NCBI GenBank assembly: GCA_021802555.1
Contig: JAJZRU010000030.1
Coordinates: forward strand, 1-33,607
DNA: 33,607 bases
Source of the DNA: Pseudomonadota bacterium
GTDB taxonomy: Bacteria; Pseudomonadota; Gammaproteobacteria; Burkholderiales; Thiobacillaceae
Direction: 5' to 3'
Shown here: positions 33,436-33,607 of the stretch, one piece after another
Layout: the number at the start of each line of letters is the position of its first letter
How positions within the stretch are numbered: position 1 is the stretch's first letter
Program-made: the position numbers and the translations under genes
The notes under the pieces: generated by a model
Database searches by the model: none
What the model was told of the DNA's origin: nothing
The model's input: only the letters and a program-made list of their open reading frames with translations

Positions 33436-33607
33436 TGTTGAGGCAGCTTGCTTAGGCTTGCCTGGGCAAGCAGGTTATCCACCGAGGCGTGCATGACGTC
33501 GGTGAAGGGTTTGGGGTAGAGGCCCAGGCCGAGCACCAGGACGGCGAGCAGGGCGAGGAGGGTGAACTCGCGGCCGTCCAGGTCGCGCATTTTTTCCACG
33601 GCGGGGT
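33432..33607 (-). CDS. nuoM: NADH-quinone oxidoreductase subunit M, C-terminal end
   Basis: The 3' terminal 176 bp of nuoM. The last 58 codons include EKMRDLDGREF, LLALLAVLVLGLGLYPKPFTDVM and LLAQASLSKLPQQ before the stop, the usual NuoM tail. The rest lies beyond the window edge. The stop overlaps the nuoN start. Confidence 0.93.
   Translation of the reverse strand, partial: PAVEKMRDLDGREFTLLALLAVLVLGLGLYPKPFTDVMHASVDNLLAQASLSKLPQQ

Overview
The window is about 33.6 kb of high-GC, tightly packed proteobacterial DNA, best explained as the chromosome of a chemolithoautotrophic betaproteobacterium. The support is the DUF2818 gene coupled to nuoN (a betaproteobacterial arrangement), a proteobacterial-type phosphoribulokinase (Calvin cycle), a Rieske protein, and the general gene style. 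The exact taxon cannot be fixed from the sequence alone. No rRNA, tRNA, CRISPR array or intact insertion sequence was found.

Layout. 1-4.2 kb: housekeeping and small conserved genes (alaA, a Mth938-like gene, an orphan Rieske protein flanked by two REP-like palindromes, a Pr6Pr membrane protein, DUF3175 and DUF2173 genes). 4.2-12.9 kb: the most interesting part. A well-formed fluoride riboswitch with an overlapping terminator precedes a closely spaced or overlapping nine-gene operon. The order is DUF190, six subunits of a membrane-bound hydrogenase-4/complex-I-like machine (HyfC-, HyfE-, HyfF-, HyfG-like, a ferredoxin-HyfI fusion, HyfB-like), crcB (fluoride channel) and a second DUF190. The catalytic HyfG-like subunit has lost at least three of the four Ni-binding cysteines, and it stops exactly where true hydrogenases are proteolytically trimmed. 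The machine is therefore an energy-converting-hydrogenase-related (Ehr-like) complex, not a hydrogenase, and it appears to be switched on by fluoride.

12.9-15.1 kb (minus strand): pabB, a receiver-domain remnant and an intact CheY/Rcp1-like response regulator. 15.2-21.6 kb (minus): a complete MoxR/DUF58/DUF4381/BatA/BatB-TPR/BatD operon with coupled starts and stops. 21.7-26.9 kb (minus): a metal-stress cluster made of a ruined multicopper oxidase, chrA with a PadR regulator, and a bufferin operon (bufA-bufB-bufC) for a copper-binding modified peptide. 26.9-27.3 kb is a gene-poor gap. 27.3-31.7 kb (plus): a small Cys-containing protein, phosphoribulokinase, a DNA methyltransferase remnant, mutS and an AF1514-family gene. 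31.7-33.6 kb (minus): the 3' end of the nuo operon (nuoM end, nuoN, DUF2818).

Taken together, the window combines core metabolism with three stress modules (fluoride, chromate, copper) and several decayed genes. The fluoride-controlled, cysteine-less hydrogenase-like complex is the part most likely to represent poorly described biology.
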